Positions 1 to 8,324 of a DNA stretch of 13,289 bases are shown here, piece after piece. The position numbers were made by a program, and so were the translations under genes. This DNA comes from an uncultured Bacilli bacterium (GTDB taxonomy: Bacteria; Bacillota_I; Bacilli_A; RF39; UBA660), in the NCBI GenBank assembly GCA_944332375.1, contig CALVJU010000028.1, forward strand, positions 1-13,289. The letters run 5' to 3'. The notes below the pieces were generated by a model, which worked only from the letters and a program-made list of their open reading frames with translations, searched no databases and had not been told where the DNA came from. The number at the start of each line of letters is the position of its first letter. The stretch's first letter is position 1.

Positions 1-349
1 CATTATCTTTTTTTGTAACTTCTACGTAAGAATCATCTTCATCACATAATTCCCCATTACTATCTTTTAATGGCAATACTAATTTTTCATCAATCATCTT
101 TCCTAAAGTCATTGATGCTTTATCTCCAACTGTTTGTGGCAAACGTTCATTTGTATAGTAACCCTTTGCTGCATCTTTCATAATTAAAATATTTTCCATA
201 AAAATACGATCATAAAATGGTTCTACTGCATCATCAATATATTGTTTTGATGGAAATAACCATAACATTAAGAATACAAATAAAACTACAAACAAAATTT
301 GTAGAATCGCATCTTTTAGTGAAAAACTATCTCTTCGTTCATTATACAT
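1..349 (-). CDS. Membrane-anchored small surface protein, 3' end off the window
   Basis: The reading frame opens at ATG 349-347 and stays open to the left edge, giving 116 visible residues and no stop. A strong ribosome binding site (AAAGGGGGAG) lies 5 bases before the ATG. The protein starts with a short charged stretch (MYNERRDSFSLKD) followed by one hydrophobic segment at about residues 15-33, the layout of an uncleaved signal anchor with the rest outside the cell. The outside part has a helical stretch (MENILIMKDAAKGYY), the phrase ERLPQTVGDKASMTLGKM, and a Cys in NGELCDEDDSYVEV. The long helix after a hydrophobic anchor is loosely pilin-like, but no prepilin peptidase site is visible. 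I do not recognise a named family, and the function is unknown. The C-terminus lies outside the window. Confidence 0.8.
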   Translation of the reverse strand, partial: MYNERRDSFSLKDAILQILFVVLFVFLMLWLFPSKQYIDDAVEPFYDRIFMENILIMKDAAKGYYTNERLPQTVGDKASMTLGKMIDEKLVLPLKDSNGELCDEDDSYVEVTKKDN

Positions 350-375
350 ACTTACTCCCCCTTTAATTGGTTGCT

Positions 376-404
376 ATAGTAACATAAAACGTATAAAAAG
401 TCAA
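376..404 (-). promoter_or_regulatory. Sigma-A-type promoter for the left-edge gene
   Basis: On the minus strand, TTGACT (404-399) and TACTAT (381-376) are separated by 17 bases, with TG one base upstream of the -10 (TGTTACTAT, an extended -10). It lies 27 bases before the start codon at 349 and fits a vegetative promoter closely. No operator is evident. Confidence 0.65.
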
Positions 405-451
405 ATTGTTCAAACTCCTCATTACTGCTTTTATTGTAACATGTAACAATC

Positions 452-727
452 TTACTCGTCAACGTAAAGAAGAACAATTGTACAACCTGGATTATTATAG
501 AACGTCTTAAAATCTAATACATTTTTGTTTCTTTTTAAAACTTGGTGACAAGTTTCTTTTAATACTCCTGTTCCACGGCCATGAACAATTGTTACAATCG
601 ATTGTTTTAACTTTACTTGATCACGAATAAAATCAGTTATTGCTACTCTAGCACTCTCTCTATCAAAACCATGTAAATCTAATTTGGGATAAGAATCAAT
701 AAAAATCACATCATTTAAAGTCGGCAA
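452..727 (-). CDS. Stand-alone Smr-domain protein
   Basis: This 91-residue protein is almost entirely an Smr (small MutS-related) domain. The family signatures are present: LDLHG at residues 16-20, HGRGTGVLK at 49-57, and a closing strand GCTIVLLYVDE. Smr domains bind nucleic acid and some cleave branched or nicked DNA or mRNA; here the domain stands alone, without the MutS2 ATPase part, so the substrate cannot be named. The start is TTG at 727-725, supported by GAGGA seven bases upstream. The first 17 bases overlap the end of the sugar kinase gene, so the two are probably translationally coupled. Other Smr proteins of this size are cytoplasmic; nothing here suggests otherwise. Confidence 0.85.
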   Translation of the reverse strand: MPTLNDVIFIDSYPKLDLHGFDRESARVAITDFIRDQVKLKQSIVTIVHGRGTGVLKETCHQVLKRNKNVLDFKTFYNNPGCTIVLLYVDE

Positions 728-1610
728 TATAATTCCTCATTTCTTCTTTCGAAGCAACAGAATATCTTCCTCCAACTTTCGTAACTGCAAGTCCACCTGC
801 AACTGTCGCAATACGCACTACTTTCTCCAGTGGTAATTTTTGACTTAATCCATATACAAAACCACCGTGATATAAATCACCTGCTCCAGTAGAATCAATT
901 GCTTTAACTTTAATTGTTGGCATAATTTTTAACTGATCTTCCTCTTTATACAAAGATCCCGTCGCTTCTAATGTAATGACAATATGATTATGGAATATCT
1001 CTTCCATCTTTTGATAACACTGTTTTAAAGTATCTTTATCTTTTCTTTTCAAAGAAACATTTGTCATACCTTCTGCAAACTCATGAGAGCAAACGATATA
1101 ATCAACCATTTTTGATAACGCAATTGTTTCTTCTGTTGTATGACTGGCATCAATGACTGAAATCGCATCTGGATACGCTTCCAATACTTTTTTAGAAAGT
1201 TCATATTCTCTACCATCCAATAAAATAAGATCTGGCTTTTTGATTTCACCTAATTCTCCATATGTAACTGATTTTGAATGGTAAGTTAAAATCGTTCTAG
1301 ATCCAATTGTTGTATTCGCAATAATAAAACTTGTTGAAGTTGAATAATCATCTTTCAATTTTAAATGGCTTGTATCAACATGAACTTGATCAAATTCTTC
1401 TTTGACTTTCTGTCCTTGATAATCATTTCCAACAACACCAATAAATTCAACATCACAACCCCAACATCCTAAAAGATAAGCAGCATTCGAGGAAGGTCCA
1501 CCTCCACATTCTACCTTCTTTGGAACAACATTTTTTGTATTTTCCACAGGATAAGAATCTGTTAAAACAGTCGTATCAAAAGCAACATGTCCAATACATA
1601 ATATTCTCAC
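711..1610 (-). CDS. PfkB-family carbohydrate kinase (ribokinase-like)
   Basis: The 299-residue product is a complete ribokinase/PfkB fold kinase. The N-terminal substrate-binding glycine motif GGGPSSNAA lies at residues 36-44, and the ATP/anion-hole signature DSTGAGDLYHGGF at 239-251 carries the catalytic base Asp245. The family phosphorylates sugars or nucleosides with ATP in the cytoplasm; the substrate cannot be read from sequence, and ribokinase, fructokinase or nucleoside kinase activity are all possible. The start is GTG 1610-1608, with AGGGGTGG six bases upstream. An ATG overlapping the GTG by two bases (AAATGTGA) is followed at once by TGA, so it is not the start. It is promoter-proximal in a two-gene unit with the overlapping Smr gene. 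Confidence 0.88.
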   Translation of the reverse strand: MRILCIGHVAFDTTVLTDSYPVENTKNVVPKKVECGGGPSSNAAYLLGCWGCDVEFIGVVGNDYQGQKVKEEFDQVHVDTSHLKLKDDYSTSTSFIIANTTIGSRTILTYHSKSVTYGELGEIKKPDLILLDGREYELSKKVLEAYPDAISVIDASHTTEETIALSKMVDYIVCSHEFAEGMTNVSLKRKDKDTLKQCYQKMEEIFHNHIVITLEATGSLYKEEDQLKIMPTIKVKAIDSTGAGDLYHGGFVYGLSQKLPLEKVVRIATVAGGLAVTKVGGRYSVASKEEMRNYIADFK

Positions 1611-1639
1611 ATTTCCACCCCTTATTTCTTTCTCTATTT

Positions 1640-1668
1640 ATTATAACACCCAAAAGTTTGATCCGCAA
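1640..1668 (-). promoter_or_regulatory. Promoter for the sugar kinase-Smr unit
   Basis: The minus strand reads TTGCGG (1668-1663), 17 bases, then TATAAT (1645-1640), with TG one base before the -10 (TGTTATAAT). The spacing to the GTG start at 1610 leaves a leader of about 20 bases that holds only the ribosome binding site. Confidence 0.65.
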
Positions 1669-1710
1669 CCAAAGGACAATAAAAAAATATGGAATCTTAT
1701 ATTGCAAGGC

Positions 1711-1745
1711 AAAAAGAAAACTCTACCATTCCGATAAAGTTTTCT
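1711..1745 (-). terminator. Candidate intrinsic terminator after ppdK
   Basis: A perfect 8-bp inverted repeat AGAAAACT / AGTTTTCT (1745-1738 and 1722-1715) encloses a 15-base loop and is followed on the minus strand by a T run. It lies about 70 bases past the ppdK stop. The stem is AT-rich and the loop long, so it is weaker than the terminator at 11690. Apart from this and the kinase promoter, the 200 bases between ppdK and the kinase gene hold nothing I can identify. Confidence 0.45.
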
Positions 1746-1811
1746 AACTACTATATATAAATTTTCTGAAAACATCAATGATTGTATACACCTTTTATAA
1801 AATCATGATAT

Positions 1812-4442
1812 TTACTTTTGTGATCCATATTTCACAGCAGCTTGCGCAGCAGCAAGTCTTGCAAGAGGAACACGATATGGGCTACAAGAAACATAAGTAA
1901 GTCCAATTCTATGGCAGAATTCTACACTAGATGGTTCTCCACCATGTTCTCCACAAATACCGAGTTTGATATTTGGTCGAGTACTTCTACCTTTTTCTGC
2001 AGCCATTTTTACTAATTGACCAACACCAGTTTGATCTAATTTTGCAAATGGATCGTTTTCAAAGATTCCTTTTTCATAGTAATCATTTAAGAATTTACCA
2101 GCATCATCACGTGAGAATCCAAATGTCATTTGTGTTAAGTCATTTGTTCCAAAGCTGAAGAACTCTGCTTCTTTTGCAATTTGATCTGCGGTTAATGCAG
2201 CTCTTGGAATTTCGATCATAGTTCCCACATGATATGGTAATTCTACTTTTTCATTTGCGATAATTTCATCTGCTACTCTAGTAACAATATTTTTTACGTA
2301 TTTTAATTCTTTTTCATCTCCAACTAATGGGATCATAATTTCTGGAACAACATTCATTCCTTTTTTATTGACGTTGATTGCAGCTTGAATAACTGCTCTT
2401 GTTTGCATTTCTGCAATTTCAGGATAAGTGACTGCAAGTCTACATCCTCTATGACCCATCATTGGATTAAATTCTTTTAATGATTCTACTCTTGCTTTTA
2501 GTGCTTCAAATGTCATTCCTAAACTCTTAGCAAGAGGTTTGATTTCTTCATCTGTATGAGGCAAAAATTCATGAAGTGGTGGGTCTAAATAACGAATAGT
2601 CACTGGACGGCCTTCCATAACTTCAAAGATCTTTTCAAAGTCATCTTGTTGCATTGGTAAGATCTTAGCAAGTGCTTCTTCTCTTTGTTCTTTCGTCTCT
2701 GCAGTGATCATTTGTCTTACTGCAAAAATTCTAGATTCTTCAAAGAACATATGCTCTGTTCTAACAAGACCAATTCCTTCTGCACCAAATGCTAAAGCTT
2801 GACTTGCATCTTTTGGTGTATCAGCATTTGCACGTACTCCTAGTGTACGAATGCTGTCTGCCCAGTTCATAAATGTTTCAAAGTTTCCACTAATTTCTGG
2901 TGCTTTTGTTTTAATTTCACCACCATAAACAGTTCCTATTGAACCATCTAGTGAAATATAATCTCCTTCTTTATAAACTGTTCCATCTTTTGTTGTAATG
3001 GTCTTTTTCTCTTCATCAATGGTTAGTTCTCCACATCCACAAACACAGCATCTACCCATTCCACGAGCAACAACTGCAGCATGAGATGTCATACCACCAC
3101 GGATTGTAAGAACACCTTCTGCATCATTCATTCCTTGAATATCTTCTGGAGATGTTTCAAGACGAACTAATACACATTTTTCTCCGTTATTCTTATGAGC
3201 TGTAACATCTTCAGCACTGAAATAGATTTTTCCACAAGCAGCTCCTGGAGATGCAGCAAGACCATTTGCGATTACTTTTCCTTTCTTTAATGACTCAGCA
3301 TCAAACATAGGATGTAATAATTGATCTAATTGTTTTGGCTCTACTTTTAAAATTGCTTCTTCTTTGGTAAGCATTCCTTCTTCTACCATATCAACCGCAA
3401 CTTTTAAAGCAGCTTGCGCAGTTCTTTTTCCGTTACGTGTTTGTAACATGAATAGTTTTCCGTTTTCAATTGTAAATTCCATATCTTGCATATCTTTATA
3501 GTGATTTTCTAAGATATGAGCAATACGATCAAACTCTTCATATACTTCTGGCATTACTTCTTTTAATGTATCAATTGGTTGTGGTGTACGAATTCCTGCA
3601 ACAACATCTTCTCCTTGAGCATTGATTAAATACTCTCCAAATAATTTCTTTTCTCCTGTTGCTGGATTACGTGTAAAGGCAACGCCTGTACCACAGTCAT
3701 CTCCACGGTTTCCATAAACCATTTCTTGTACATTGACAGCAGTTCCCCAACTACTTGGAATATCATTCATTCTTCTATAGATAATTGCTCTTTCATTGTT
3801 CCAAGAGCGGAACACTGCCTTTACAGCTTCTAATAATTGAACTTTTGGATCTTGTGGGAACTCACTTCCAGATAATTTTTTATAAATATCTTTGAATTGT
3901 TCCGTAAGTTTCTTCATATCCTCAGCATCTAATTCTGTATCTTGAGAAACACCTTTCTTCTCTTTCATTTCATCTAGTACTTTATCAAAAGAACTTTTTG
4001 AATATCCTTTTACAACATCTGCGAACATCATAATGAAACGACGATAAGAATCATAAATAAATCTTGGATTATTCGTTTCTTCTGCAAATCCTTTTGCAAC
4101 TTCGTCATTTAATCCTAAATTTAATACCGTATCCATCATACCTGGCATACTGGCACGTGATCCACTACGAACAGAAACGAGTAATGGATTTTTTAAATCC
4201 CCTAACTTCTTTCCGGTAATAGATTCTAACTCTTCTAGTTTTGAGAAAATCTCTTTTTCCACTTCACTACTAATTTTTTCTCCGTCCTCATAGTACTTGT
4301 TACAAGCTTCTGTAGTCACTGTAAAGCCACGAGGAACAGGTAGTCCAATGTTTGTCATTTCGGCAAGGTTTGCTCCTTTACCTCCTAACAAATCACGCAT
4401 ATCTTTGTTTCCTTCAGAAAAGGAATACACAAATTTTGTCAT
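1812..4442 (-). CDS. ppdK: Pyruvate, phosphate dikinase
   Basis: The 876-residue enzyme interconverts pyruvate + ATP + Pi and PEP + AMP + PPi, in the cytoplasm. All three parts are present: an N-terminal ATP-grasp region (VRSGSRASMPGMMDTVLNLG; QTRNGKRTAQAA), the swivelling phosphohistidine domain with GGMTSHAAVVARGMG and catalytic His454, and the C-terminal PEP/pyruvate TIM barrel with GHRGCRLAV, FGTNDLTQMTFGFSRDD and ICGEHGGEP carrying catalytic Cys830. Length and the positions of His and Cys are almost the same as in the well-studied Clostridium symbiosum enzyme (874 residues; His455, Cys831). The ATG at 4442 is preferred over the in-frame ATG ten codons upstream because AAAGGAGG sits just before it and the product then begins in the family's usual way (MTKFVYSFSEG). 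It appears monocistronic. No PPDK regulatory protein gene is adjacent. Confidence 0.97.
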   Translation of the reverse strand: MTKFVYSFSEGNKDMRDLLGGKGANLAEMTNIGLPVPRGFTVTTEACNKYYEDGEKISSEVEKEIFSKLEELESITGKKLGDLKNPLLVSVRSGSRASMPGMMDTVLNLGLNDEVAKGFAEETNNPRFIYDSYRRFIMMFADVVKGYSKSSFDKVLDEMKEKKGVSQDTELDAEDMKKLTEQFKDIYKKLSGSEFPQDPKVQLLEAVKAVFRSWNNERAIIYRRMNDIPSSWGTAVNVQEMVYGNRGDDCGTGVAFTRNPATGEKKLFGEYLINAQGEDVVAGIRTPQPIDTLKEVMPEVYEEFDRIAHILENHYKDMQDMEFTIENGKLFMLQTRNGKRTAQAALKVAVDMVEEGMLTKEEAILKVEPKQLDQLLHPMFDAESLKKGKVIANGLAASPGAACGKIYFSAEDVTAHKNNGEKCVLVRLETSPEDIQGMNDAEGVLTIRGGMTSHAAVVARGMGRCCVCGCGELTIDEEKKTITTKDGTVYKEGDYISLDGSIGTVYGGEIKTKAPEISGNFETFMNWADSIRTLGVRANADTPKDASQALAFGAEGIGLVRTEHMFFEESRIFAVRQMITAETKEQREEALAKILPMQQDDFEKIFEVMEGRPVTIRYLDPPLHEFLPHTDEEIKPLAKSLGMTFEALKARVESLKEFNPMMGHRGCRLAVTYPEIAEMQTRAVIQAAINVNKKGMNVVPEIMIPLVGDEKELKYVKNIVTRVADEIIANEKVELPYHVGTMIEIPRAALTADQIAKEAEFFSFGTNDLTQMTFGFSRDDAGKFLNDYYEKGIFENDPFAKLDQTGVGQLVKMAAEKGRSTRPNIKLGICGEHGGEPSSVEFCHRIGLTYVSCSPYRVPLARLAAAQAAVKYGSQK

Positions 4443-4476
4443 ATCACTTTTGCCTCCTTTATTGATATACACCTAA

Positions 4477-4482
4477 ATTATA
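4477..4482 (-). promoter_or_regulatory. Extended -10 element for ppdK
   Basis: TGTTATAAT on the minus strand is a consensus extended -10 placed 35 bases before the ppdK start. No good -35 hexamer is seen at 16-18 bases, so the TG extension probably carries recognition. Confidence 0.5.
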
Positions 4483-4532
4483 ACACACTTTATTCTAAAA
4501 AAAGAGCTTTATCACAAAAAAAGAAGAAGTTT

Positions 4533-5168
4533 TCAAGACTTTCCTTCCTCTTGTCTATTTTCTAAAGCTTCTAATATTTTTTCTTTTGTCCATTCTCTTA
4601 CTTTTTCAATATGACATGTTCCACAATAAGATTCATAAGAAGCATCAATTCCATCGATTGCAACCGTTTCTCCGTTACCAAAAATAATCTTTCCATGCTT
4701 ATCAAAACGGACATTAAAGTTTGCTCTTTTTCCACAGCGACAAATTGTAACGAGTTCTTCTAACTTGTCGGCAATCGCAAGTAATCTAGCACTTCCTTCA
4801 AACAGTTCTAATTCAGAACTGGTACGTAGTCCGTAACAAATTACAGGGATATGAAATAAACGAGCAATCACATATAATTCATCCACTTGAAAGCTCTTTA
4901 AAAATTGGGCTTCATCTACTAAAATACAATCAACATGATTCATCCATTTCTTAATTTCATAAATAGGATGATCATTCTCACCTAATAATAAATCAACTGA
5001 TCGTTTTACTCCCAATCTTGAAACAACACATTGCTTTCCTTTCTTATCAATTTTCGGTTTGATTAAAACAACAGTTTGTCCTCTTTCTTCATAATTATGA
5101 GCAACTTGTAAAAGCGCTGTCGTTTTCCCACAATTCATTGCTCCATAGCGAAAATATAACTTGCTCAT
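4533..5168 (-). CDS. tdk: Thymidine kinase
   Basis: This 211-residue type II thymidine kinase phosphorylates thymidine with ATP for salvage into dTMP. It has the Walker A loop GAMNCGKT at residues 9-16, the VDEAQF motif at 84-89 with catalytic Glu86, and the structural zinc site formed by CRCG (143-146) and CGTCH (182-186). Near the lasso region, SYESYCGTC contains the tyrosine usually involved in thymidine binding. The ATG follows the stop of the upstream hydrolase gene after a single base, with AAGGAG nearby, so it is the last gene of a coupled run. Past its stop there are T runs but no convincing hairpin. Confidence 0.95.
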   Translation of the reverse strand: MSKLYFRYGAMNCGKTTALLQVAHNYEERGQTVVLIKPKIDKKGKQCVVSRLGVKRSVDLLLGENDHPIYEIKKWMNHVDCILVDEAQFLKSFQVDELYVIARLFHIPVICYGLRTSSELELFEGSARLLAIADKLEELVTICRCGKRANFNVRFDKHGKIIFGNGETVAIDGIDASYESYCGTCHIEKVREWTKEKILEALENRQEEGKS

Positions 5169-5169
5169 T

Positions 5170-6030
5170 CTATTTCTCCTTCTGAAAATGACCGTATTTC
5201 ATAAAATGAGTATAAATTTTCTCATGAATACGAGACATAAATTCTACGACTTCATTGTCTTCTTCAATATTAGGATCTTCAAACCCTGCTGCGAAGAATG
5301 TTGCGATATATGCTCCTTTCGTTGTATTGACAATTCCTCCATCATTGCATACATTTTCTTTATCTAACATACTAAGGGATAAAGAACCACTTTTTGAAGC
5401 AATGGAAATAATTGGACTATCTTCTGTTCCTTTGTTTAATACATCTTCATCAGGTAAATGTTTACAAAATATCATATTGTTTTGCTGTCTTCTTAAAATG
5501 GAATACATCTCTCTTGATAAATCATCTTTCCACACTTGTTCATCATAAATCATAGAAAACATCTTCGCATATTCGCGTGGTGTTGTTACACCGACACAGA
5601 GTGATTTTTCAAAATCAATGCGATTTAATAATCTTGTATGTTCAAAACCAAGAAGTGAAATAATTCTATTTACTTCTTCTACACCACCTATTTGATCAAT
5701 CAACATATTGGTAGCAGTGTTATCACTTACGATAATCATTAAAATCGCATAATTTTTAAGACTCATTGATAACCCCGGTTCCATAGATTTTATTACACCA
5801 GATCCTGTTGTTCTCATCTCTTTTCGATATTCCATCAGATCTGTTATATTACATTTTCCTTGATATACTTGATAATATAATGCAGCAAGAATAAATACTT
5901 TGATACAACTAGCCGTTTCAAATTCCTCATCGGCATGATATGCGAATATCGATTGATGATCTTGCCCTAGATACATTCCAAATCGACATTTGTTCTCTTT
6001 TTCAATATAATTTGTTAACTCCTCAACCAT
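5170..6030 (-). CDS. Serine beta-lactamase-fold hydrolase without signal peptide
   Basis: The 286-residue protein keeps the order of active-site motifs of class A beta-lactamases and penicillin-recognising enzymes: SxxK as Ser41-Cys-Ile-Lys44, SDN at residues 102-104, and KSG at 213-215. A buried helix SLKNYAILMIIVSDNTATNMLID supports the fold. Two things argue against a working beta-lactamase: there is no N-terminal signal sequence or lipobox, and the omega-loop region (about 133-150) lacks the ExxxN motif with the deacylating Glu. A cytoplasmic esterase, amidase or peptidase-like activity is more likely, but the substrate is unknown. The ATG lies one base after the stop of the recombinase gene, whose tail supplies the ribosome binding site AAGGAGAGG, and tdk follows after one base. 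Confidence 0.8.
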   Translation of the reverse strand: MVEELTNYIEKENKCRFGMYLGQDHQSIFAYHADEEFETASCIKVFILAALYYQVYQGKCNITDLMEYRKEMRTTGSGVIKSMEPGLSMSLKNYAILMIIVSDNTATNMLIDQIGGVEEVNRIISLLGFEHTRLLNRIDFEKSLCVGVTTPREYAKMFSMIYDEQVWKDDLSREMYSILRRQQNNMIFCKHLPDEDVLNKGTEDSPIISIASKSGSLSLSMLDKENVCNDGGIVNTTKGAYIATFFAAGFEDPNIEEDNEVVEFMSRIHEKIYTHFMKYGHFQKEK

Positions 6031-6031
6031 T

Positions 6032-6943
6032 CTACCTCTCCTTCGATCTCGGGTGTGCCTTCAAATACACCGCACGTAATCTCTCATTTGAAACATGTGT
6101 ATAAATCTGAGTTGTTGATAAATTCTCGTGTCCTAATAATTCTTGAACACTTTTTAAATCCGCTCCCCCATTCAGTAAATGAGTCGCATAAGTATGTCTT
6201 AACATATGGGGGGTTACTTTTTGTTTCAGTCCACTTTTCTTGACTTCGCGTCTTAAAATATCACGGACTCCCCCAGTTGTCAATTTTCTCCCATCCTTGT
6301 TTAAAAATAAATAATCAGATTGTTTTCCTTTTAGTAAAAGAGGTCTTGCTTCTTTTAAATATAAATTTAATAATTCTTCTAAACGTCCTCCATATAAAAC
6401 AACTCGTTCTTTATTTCCTTTTCCTAACACCGTTAATTTTCTTTCTCCTAGATGTAAATCATCCATTGTAACAGAGACCAATTCACTGACACGCACTCCA
6501 GTGGAATATAAAAACTCCATCATTGTCTCATTACGAATTCCTAAGGGAGTGGACTCTTTTTCCGCATCCAATAACATCTCTATTTCCTGTTCATTTAAAT
6601 AATGAGGAAGTGTCTTATCTAATTTAGGATTGGAAACAAGTATCGTTGGATTCAAAGAAATGATTCCTTCCGCTGTTAAATATTTAAAACAACTGCGTAA
6701 TGTACTAATATAGCGTGAAATTGTTTTTTTCGCATATTTTTTTTGATATAAATAAACAAGATAATTACGGATGGTAGAAAATTCTATTTCTTCTAATTCT
6801 GTGATACTCTCTTGGGTTAGAAACTTTTGAAATTCTTTTAAATCTTCCTGATAATTTAAAACGGTATAGTCTGAATATTGCTTTTCTGATTCAATATAAG
6901 TCAAAAAAGATTGAAAGGCTTCTTTTAAACTAATCTTTGTCAA
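6032..6943 (-). CDS. Tyrosine recombinase, XerC/XerD type
   Basis: The 303-residue product has the N-terminal SAM-like core-binding domain (SFLTYIESEKQYSDYTVLNYQ at the start) and a complete catalytic domain. The catalytic set is visible: Arg151 in GVRVSEL, Lys175 in GKGNKER, His246/Arg249 in PHMLRHTYATH, His272 in ELLGH, and nucleophile Tyr281 in IYTHV. Size and motifs fit the housekeeping XerC/XerD recombinases that resolve chromosome dimers at dif; which of the two cannot be decided here. I prefer the TTG at 6943, giving MTKISLKEAF, because GAGGAG lies 12 bases upstream and the N-terminus then matches the family. An in-frame TTG at 6967 has no ribosome binding site. It overlaps the upstream gene by 14 bases and is coupled to the hydrolase gene. 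It is not flanked by phage genes. Confidence 0.92.
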   Translation of the reverse strand: MTKISLKEAFQSFLTYIESEKQYSDYTVLNYQEDLKEFQKFLTQESITELEEIEFSTIRNYLVYLYQKKYAKKTISRYISTLRSCFKYLTAEGIISLNPTILVSNPKLDKTLPHYLNEQEIEMLLDAEKESTPLGIRNETMMEFLYSTGVRVSELVSVTMDDLHLGERKLTVLGKGNKERVVLYGGRLEELLNLYLKEARPLLLKGKQSDYLFLNKDGRKLTTGGVRDILRREVKKSGLKQKVTPHMLRHTYATHLLNGGADLKSVQELLGHENLSTTQIYTHVSNERLRAVYLKAHPRSKER

Positions 6944-7292
6944 TAAAAATCGGATCTCCTCGATCAATATCTAATACAAAGCTATCTTCTTCTAAGTGAC
7001 CTTGTTCAATTTCTTTTTTGGCTTTTTCAATACTCATATCCCCCATCGCATCCATATTAGATGCAAGCAATTCGAGAATTCGTTTCAATTCTTCTTCATA
7101 ATCTTCTGTAACAGATTCAATGTCTTCTTGAATCTGTTTCAATGATTGTTTTAATGCTTCCTTCTTCTCCTTTAATAAATGTAATTGTTCTAAATGTTTT
7201 TGAAACTTCTTTTCTTTTTCTTCTGTCATCCAAGATACGTGATAAAGCTTAGAATCTTTCCATTCTTTCATCATATTCTCTACTGATTCCAT
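6930..7292 (-). CDS. Coiled-coil protein of unknown function
   Basis: The 120-residue protein is highly charged and mostly helical. A long coiled-coil stretch runs from about residue 20 to 85 (WMTEEKEKKFQKHLEQLHLL onward), followed by an acidic tail. There is no signal sequence, membrane segment or recognised domain. The ATG at 7292 follows the upstream stop after one base and is preceded by GGAGGGAG 11 bases upstream. An in-frame ATG at 7364 would add 24 residues but would sit deep inside the upstream gene. The tight coupling suggests that it works with the product of the upstream gene, perhaps as a complex, which is inference. Confidence 0.72.
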   Translation of the reverse strand: MESVENMMKEWKDSKLYHVSWMTEEKEKKFQKHLEQLHLLKEKKEALKQSLKQIQEDIESVTEDYEEELKRILELLASNMDAMGDMSIEKAKKEIEQGHLEEDSFVLDIDRGDPIFIDKD

Positions 7293-7293
7293 C

Positions 7294-8307
7294 TTACTTA
7301 TGACTCCCTCCATAATAAATTGATCCTTCTTCCATCTCTTCTTTGAATCCGACAATCTCATCATCTACAATTTGAGATTCATCTAAAATCTGATCATATT
7401 GACTCTGAATAGAAAGGAACTTTTCTTGATATAACGCTTCTAACTGTTCTATTTCCGCCATCACGGAAACACTTGCTTTCTTCTTCTTCCAGCTATCTAT
7501 TTTCTCTCGTAACATTCTTAAATCATGACAAGCATTTTCAAAATCAAATCGTATTTGTTTTGGAACACCAGATAAATAAACCTCTCCCTTCAAAAGAGAT
7601 TCTTCAAAACTCGGTTCTGAAAGTCGTTCCATTACCTTCTTTTGATTTTGACTTTTCACTTTTAACCAAGTCTGATATTGTCGATACGTAAGTAAAATTC
7701 CTCGAAACTTAGAATAATGATTTAATTGATTCTTCTCATAATCTGCTAACTCTTTTTGGATTGTACTAGACTTGCTCTCTCTCCAGTAAGAGACATATAA
7801 CTTTAAAAACTTAGTTGGCACTGTTTCACTATGCTTTAATAAATAAGAAGAAAAAGATTGTGAAGTTAATGGTTGAAATAACAATGTATAAAGTTCTTTT
7901 AACTTACGATAACTCTTCTTTCTTGTATTTAACAACACCCCATCTTCTTTGACAGAGTCTAATAAAAGACTCACTTCTTCACATGCATAAAAAGGTTCTA
8001 ACGTAATATCTTTCCAATCATCTTTGCGATAATCTTTTCTCTTCTTATAAATCTTAACTGTAGGACGATAACGATCTAATCTACGATAAAAGAAATGATC
8101 TAACAACTCTTCTTCATTTTGAAAAGAAGAAGTCATCCGATCAATTTTAGAAAGTGTCATAATATGATCTTTAGATTGATCTCCTATATAAGTAAAACAT
8201 ACAGTTCCCTGTCTTTCTGTCTCGATAAAGGGACTATTTGGTTTTAACTTTAACTTGTACTGATCTGCATATATTTTTAAACGATAGTCTGAATATTTAT
8301 TTGCCAC
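7294..8307 (-). CDS. Unrecognised 337-residue cytoplasmic protein
   Basis: I do not recognise this family. The protein is basic in its first two thirds, with many Lys/Tyr/Arg residues (for example KIYKKRKDYRKDDWKD), and has no signal peptide or membrane segment. The last third (about residues 255-325) looks like a coiled coil, ending in an acidic segment and GSIYYGGSHK. The GTG at 8307 is chosen because AGGTGA lies five bases upstream, giving MANKYSDYRLKIY; a GTG three codons earlier overlaps that ribosome binding site. It is the first gene of the five-gene run ending in tdk and is followed after one base by the coiled-coil gene. A nucleic-acid-binding or structural role would fit its charge, but there is no direct evidence. 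Confidence 0.75.
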   Translation of the reverse strand: MANKYSDYRLKIYADQYKLKLKPNSPFIETERQGTVCFTYIGDQSKDHIMTLSKIDRMTSSFQNEEELLDHFFYRRLDRYRPTVKIYKKRKDYRKDDWKDITLEPFYACEEVSLLLDSVKEDGVLLNTRKKSYRKLKELYTLLFQPLTSQSFSSYLLKHSETVPTKFLKLYVSYWRESKSSTIQKELADYEKNQLNHYSKFRGILLTYRQYQTWLKVKSQNQKKVMERLSEPSFEESLLKGEVYLSGVPKQIRFDFENACHDLRMLREKIDSWKKKKASVSVMAEIEQLEALYQEKFLSIQSQYDQILDESQIVDDEIVGFKEEMEEGSIYYGGSHK

Positions 8308-8324
8308 TTTTATCACCTACTTTC

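Noticed and set aside
436..449. TGTAACATGTAACA between the Smr gene and the left-edge gene, as a terminator
   Set aside because: The pairing is interrupted by a mismatch, and A-rich rather than T-rich sequence follows on the minus strand.
1520..1747. Plus-strand open frame of 75 codons over the kinase promoter
   Set aside because: It spans the kinase start, its promoter and the ppdK terminator, with no ribosome binding site and no protein features. A chance frame in AT-rich DNA.
4498..4532. Intrinsic terminator after tdk
   Set aside because: There are T runs on the minus strand, but the best stem I can draw is four to five pairs, too weak to call.
6032..6943. The recombinase as an integrase of a mobile element
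   Set aside because: Its size and motifs fit housekeeping XerC/XerD, it sits inside a run of chromosomal genes, and no attachment-site repeats, tRNA or phage genes are nearby.
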